Positions 40,242-41,718 of a DNA stretch of 41,718 nucleotides are shown in pieces. Made by a program: the position numbers and the translations under genes. The DNA is taken from positions 1 through 41,718 of the forward strand of contig CAMIPB010000021.1 in assembly GCA_946223355.1 (NCBI GenBank), in the 5' to 3' direction. The DNA comes from an uncultured Corynebacterium sp. (lineage in GTDB: Bacteria > Actinomycetota > Actinomycetes > Mycobacteriales > Mycobacteriaceae). Each line of letters begins with the position of its first letter. Positions within the stretch are counted from its first letter, which is position 1. The notes under the pieces were generated by a model that saw only the letters and a program-made list of their open reading frames with translations, had not been told where the DNA came from and searched no databases.

Positions 40242-40388
40242 TTAACGAGGAATTTCAATCGGCGTTGCCGCCTCCGCGTTTGACGGGAAAGTGAAGTAGT
40301 AAAGCAGCTTTGCCAGGTCCGCGAAGAATGCTCCGATACCATGAGAGAAGAATTCTATAATTGGTCCAAGGATGTCGTTAAAATTCAT
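40242..40388 (-). CDS. Small (48 aa) amphipathic protein
   Basis: A short gene upstream of uspA. The product starts MNFNDILGPIIEFFSHGIGA, continues FFADLAKLLYYFTFP and ends SNAEAATPIEIPR. It lacks a signal peptide. Residues ~4-34 form an apolar or amphipathic helix with acidic and basic residues spaced along it, and the C-terminus is Ala/Pro-rich. In size and lack of signal it recalls corynebacterial PorA/PorH-type envelope proteins, but no sequence match is claimed. Support: TAACAT sits 7 nt before the ATG on the minus strand (leaderless pattern), and the codons are well used. A longer open frame upstream is antisense to the pseudouridine synthase gene and is not believed. Confidence 0.6.
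   Translation of the reverse strand: MNFNDILGPIIEFFSHGIGAFFADLAKLLYYFTFPSNAEAATPIEIPR
40379..40384 (+). promoter_or_regulatory. -10 box of the pseudouridine synthase gene
   Basis: TAAAAT, 11 nt before the ATG at 40396; the transcript leader would be only a few nucleotides. Confidence 0.4.
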
Positions 40389-40395
40389 GGGAAAA

Positions 40396-40401
40396 ATGTT
40401 A
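40396..40401 (-). promoter_or_regulatory. -10 box of the 48-aa protein gene, leaderless
   Basis: TAACAT on the minus strand, 7 nt before the ATG at 40388; it overlaps the start codon of the opposite gene. Confidence 0.4.
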
Positions 40402-41373
40402 CAACAACCGTTGCCAATACGCGACGGGTTAAACCCAACTCGGGCACGCGTCACACCAGAAATGGGGCCGCAGCGGGCCTGGGATTTCCTCAAACACCTC
40501 ATCAATGCCCAGCGCCACCGCCATCCCGACGACAATGACGCCGCACTCACCGCTCGTTTCAATGCCGGCGAGGTCGTACTTCAAAACGGCCAAGCATTAA
40601 AGCCCGACGACATCATCGCGACTAACCGGGACGTGTATTTTTACCGCACGCCCGCACCCGAAACCCCAGTCCCGTACACTATCCACACCGTCTTTGAAGA
40701 CGAGAATCTACTCATTGTTGACAAACCGCCTTTTATGGCCACGATGCCTCGTGCCAGCCACATAACTGAAACAGCCACAGTGCGGTTGCGACGGGCCACC
40801 GGCAACAATGAGTTGTCTCCAGCTCACCGCCTTGACCGCCTGACCAGCGGAATTTTAGTATTCACTAAGCGACGGGAAATCCGTGGCGCCTACCAAACTC
40901 TCTTCGCGGCACGGGAAGTATCCAAAACTTATGAGGCAATCTCTGTTGTACAGACACTATCCACGCCAGTGGTGTGGCACTCACGCATGACCAAAGTCCC
41001 TGGGGAAATCCAGGGTCACAATCACACTGACGGCGAGCCCAACGCCCATACCGAGCTTGTCGCTATCACGCCCTTATCCGCTGCCGAGCAGCGCGTTGTC
41101 GAAGCCGTCCACGGACCTTGCCCGCCACTGGCCCGCTACACGCTACGCCCGCGCACCGGAAAAACCCACCAGCTCCGCCTGCATATGTGGGCTGCCGACG
41201 CCCCCATTCTCGGCGATCCCGTCTACCCCATCACCTACCCCGTCGAGGCTGAAGACATGGCCGTACCCATGCATTTGACCGCCCGCTCTATCGCCTTCAC
41301 TGACCCCCTCACCGGTCAACCCCGTGAGTTCACCACGCCTTTAGACCTCTTAGATCGGGTTGCGACGGACTAG
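40396..41373 (+). CDS. RluA family pseudouridine synthase
   Basis: A 325-aa RNA pseudouridine synthase of the RluA/RluC/RluD family, converting uridine to pseudouridine in rRNA or tRNA. The catalytic Asp is in PAHRLDRLTSGILVF. ENLLIVDKPPFMATMPR precedes it, and LRPRTGKTHQLRLHM and PILGDPVYP follow, all in the normal order. The N-terminal ~85 residues carry a shortened S4-like part (FNAGEVVLQNGQ). The ATG at 40396 (MLQQPLPIRDGLNPTR) was chosen over ATGs at 40372 and 40387 by fit to the family and by the -10 box. The target base is not predictable. Confidence 0.9.
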   Translation: MLQQPLPIRDGLNPTRARVTPEMGPQRAWDFLKHLINAQRHRHPDDNDAALTARFNAGEVVLQNGQALKPDDIIATNRDVYFYRTPAPETPVPYTIHTVFEDENLLIVDKPPFMATMPRASHITETATVRLRRATGNNELSPAHRLDRLTSGILVFTKRREIRGAYQTLFAAREVSKTYEAISVVQTLSTPVVWHSRMTKVPGEIQGHNHTDGEPNAHTELVAITPLSAAEQRVVEAVHGPCPPLARYTLRPRTGKTHQLRLHMWAADAPILGDPVYPITYPVEAEDMAVPMHLTARSIAFTDPLTGQPREFTTPLDLLDRVATD

Positions 41374-41388
41374 GGCTCTGAGCCCTAG
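41370..41388 (+). terminator. Palindrome over the pseudouridine synthase stop codon
   Basis: CTAGGGCTC and GAGCCCTAG pair exactly around one T and include the TAG stop. No T run follows, so it is a weak terminator candidate. Confidence 0.45.
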
Positions 41389-41443
41389 CGCTTGCAGGAA
41401 ACTATCATTAACGCGGTACTTTAAGCTTAGGCCTACACGCGAA

Positions 41444-41484
41444 AACCCGCTTTCACATCGCGGTTTTCGATGCGAAAGCGGGTT
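41444..41484. terminator. Strong stem-loop, probably a terminator for a gene beyond the window
   Basis: AACCCGCTTTC-A-CATCG pairs with CGATG-C-GAAAGCGGGTT around CGGTTTT: 16 bp with one mismatch. On the minus strand a TTTT run ends the hairpin; on the plus strand no T run follows. It may serve either direction. Confidence 0.55.
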
Positions 41485-41718
41485 AGTACGTAATCAGCGG
41501 TGAACTACTTGGCCGTTGGTTGATTGTTGTGTGTGTGAAGTATCGGCAATATGCGTATGAAATGATGTGTTGGCGGCACAAGTTTGATGTTTTCATACGG
41601 GTTTTGCCGATCGTTTCGTACAGAAACTCAATACGGTGTGGTGCGCGGGTTGGGGCACTTCAAGGGTTAAGTAAAGAAAAGTGTGTCTCTGATTCGTGAT
41701 TTCCGCAGCTTAGTAACC
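41485..41718. other. Gene-free tail with an imperfect inverted repeat
   Basis: No open frame of credible length or RNA gene was recognised. ATCGGCAA-N4-CGTATGAAA (41542-41562) faces TTTCATACG-N4-TTGCCGAT (41591-41611): 17 of 21 positions pair across 28 nt. A TG-rich stretch (41525-41537) precedes it. It may be upstream regulatory sequence or the edge of a feature that continues beyond the window. Confidence 0.5.

Noticed and set aside
1..41718. tRNA, rRNA or other standard RNA genes in the spacers
   Set aside because: Gene gaps, including those beside serS and at both window ends, were read for cloverleaf or rRNA-like sequence and none was recognised by eye.

Overview
The window is chromosomal DNA from a mycolic-acid-containing actinobacterium, almost certainly a Corynebacterium; the species cannot be fixed from this sequence. 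The evidence is a UDP-galactopyranose mutase beside an LGFP-type secreted peptidoglycan amidase, an LcpB-type LCP ligase, the pyruvate kinase-like Pyk2, a class E (SrtF-like) sortase, a DUF2020 lipoprotein, several actinobacteria-restricted DUF families, and many genes with a TANNNT -10 box only 6-10 nt before the start codon (leaderless transcription, common in corynebacteria). No rRNA, tRNA, CRISPR, transposase or prophage was seen. Gene order over the first ~18 kb (glf, csp-like amidase, HAD, acyltransferase, serS, septum-formation protein, metallopeptidase, phosphoglycerate mutase-like, pheA) matches, from memory, the M. tuberculosis Rv3809c-Rv3838c block.

Layout. 1-3.8 kb: repeat-rich spacer, glf (-) and a divergent secreted amidase (+): arabinogalactan precursor supply and envelope remodelling. 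3.9-10.3 kb: a BCCT transporter (+) converging on serS-plsC-HAD-glpK (-). 10.4-18.3 kb: GntR regulator, septum-formation-like membrane protein, small metalloprotease, histidine phosphatase (-), pheA (-), amidase, a small secreted Ig-like protein and lcpB, followed by a 424-bp spacer with nested direct and inverted repeats. 18.3-23.9 kb: DUF5926, then pyk2-GDPD (-), and a divergent integral-membrane alpha/beta hydrolase. 23.9-33.3 kb: repeat-rich convergent spacer, phoD and msrA (-), sodA, an App1-type phosphatase, an MFS carrier, a polytopic protein resembling the membrane half of actinobacterial copper oxidases, a TM0106-type RecB-like nuclease (-) and DUF6474. 33.3-41.7 kb: NarL-type two-component system (-), DUF2020 lipoprotein, class E sortase with a coupled 50-aa membrane protein (-), a YidC/Oxa1 insertase, TetR (-), GlsB-like and UspA-like stress proteins (-), a 48-aa amphipathic protein (-), an RluA-type pseudouridine synthase, and a 345-bp tail without a recognisable gene.

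Many genes serve the envelope (glf, amidase, LCP ligase, sortase, YidC, membrane hydrolase, lipoprotein, PlsC) and stress defence (SodA, MsrA, UspA, GlsB, two-component system). No single new defence or biosynthetic system stands out. The most distinctive features are very compact divergent leaderless promoters (above all the CATG-overlapping histidine kinase/lipoprotein pair), three repeat-laden spacers downstream of genes, an unusual pyruvate kinase homologue with substituted cation-site residues, and two short coding genes below ordinary length cut-offs.
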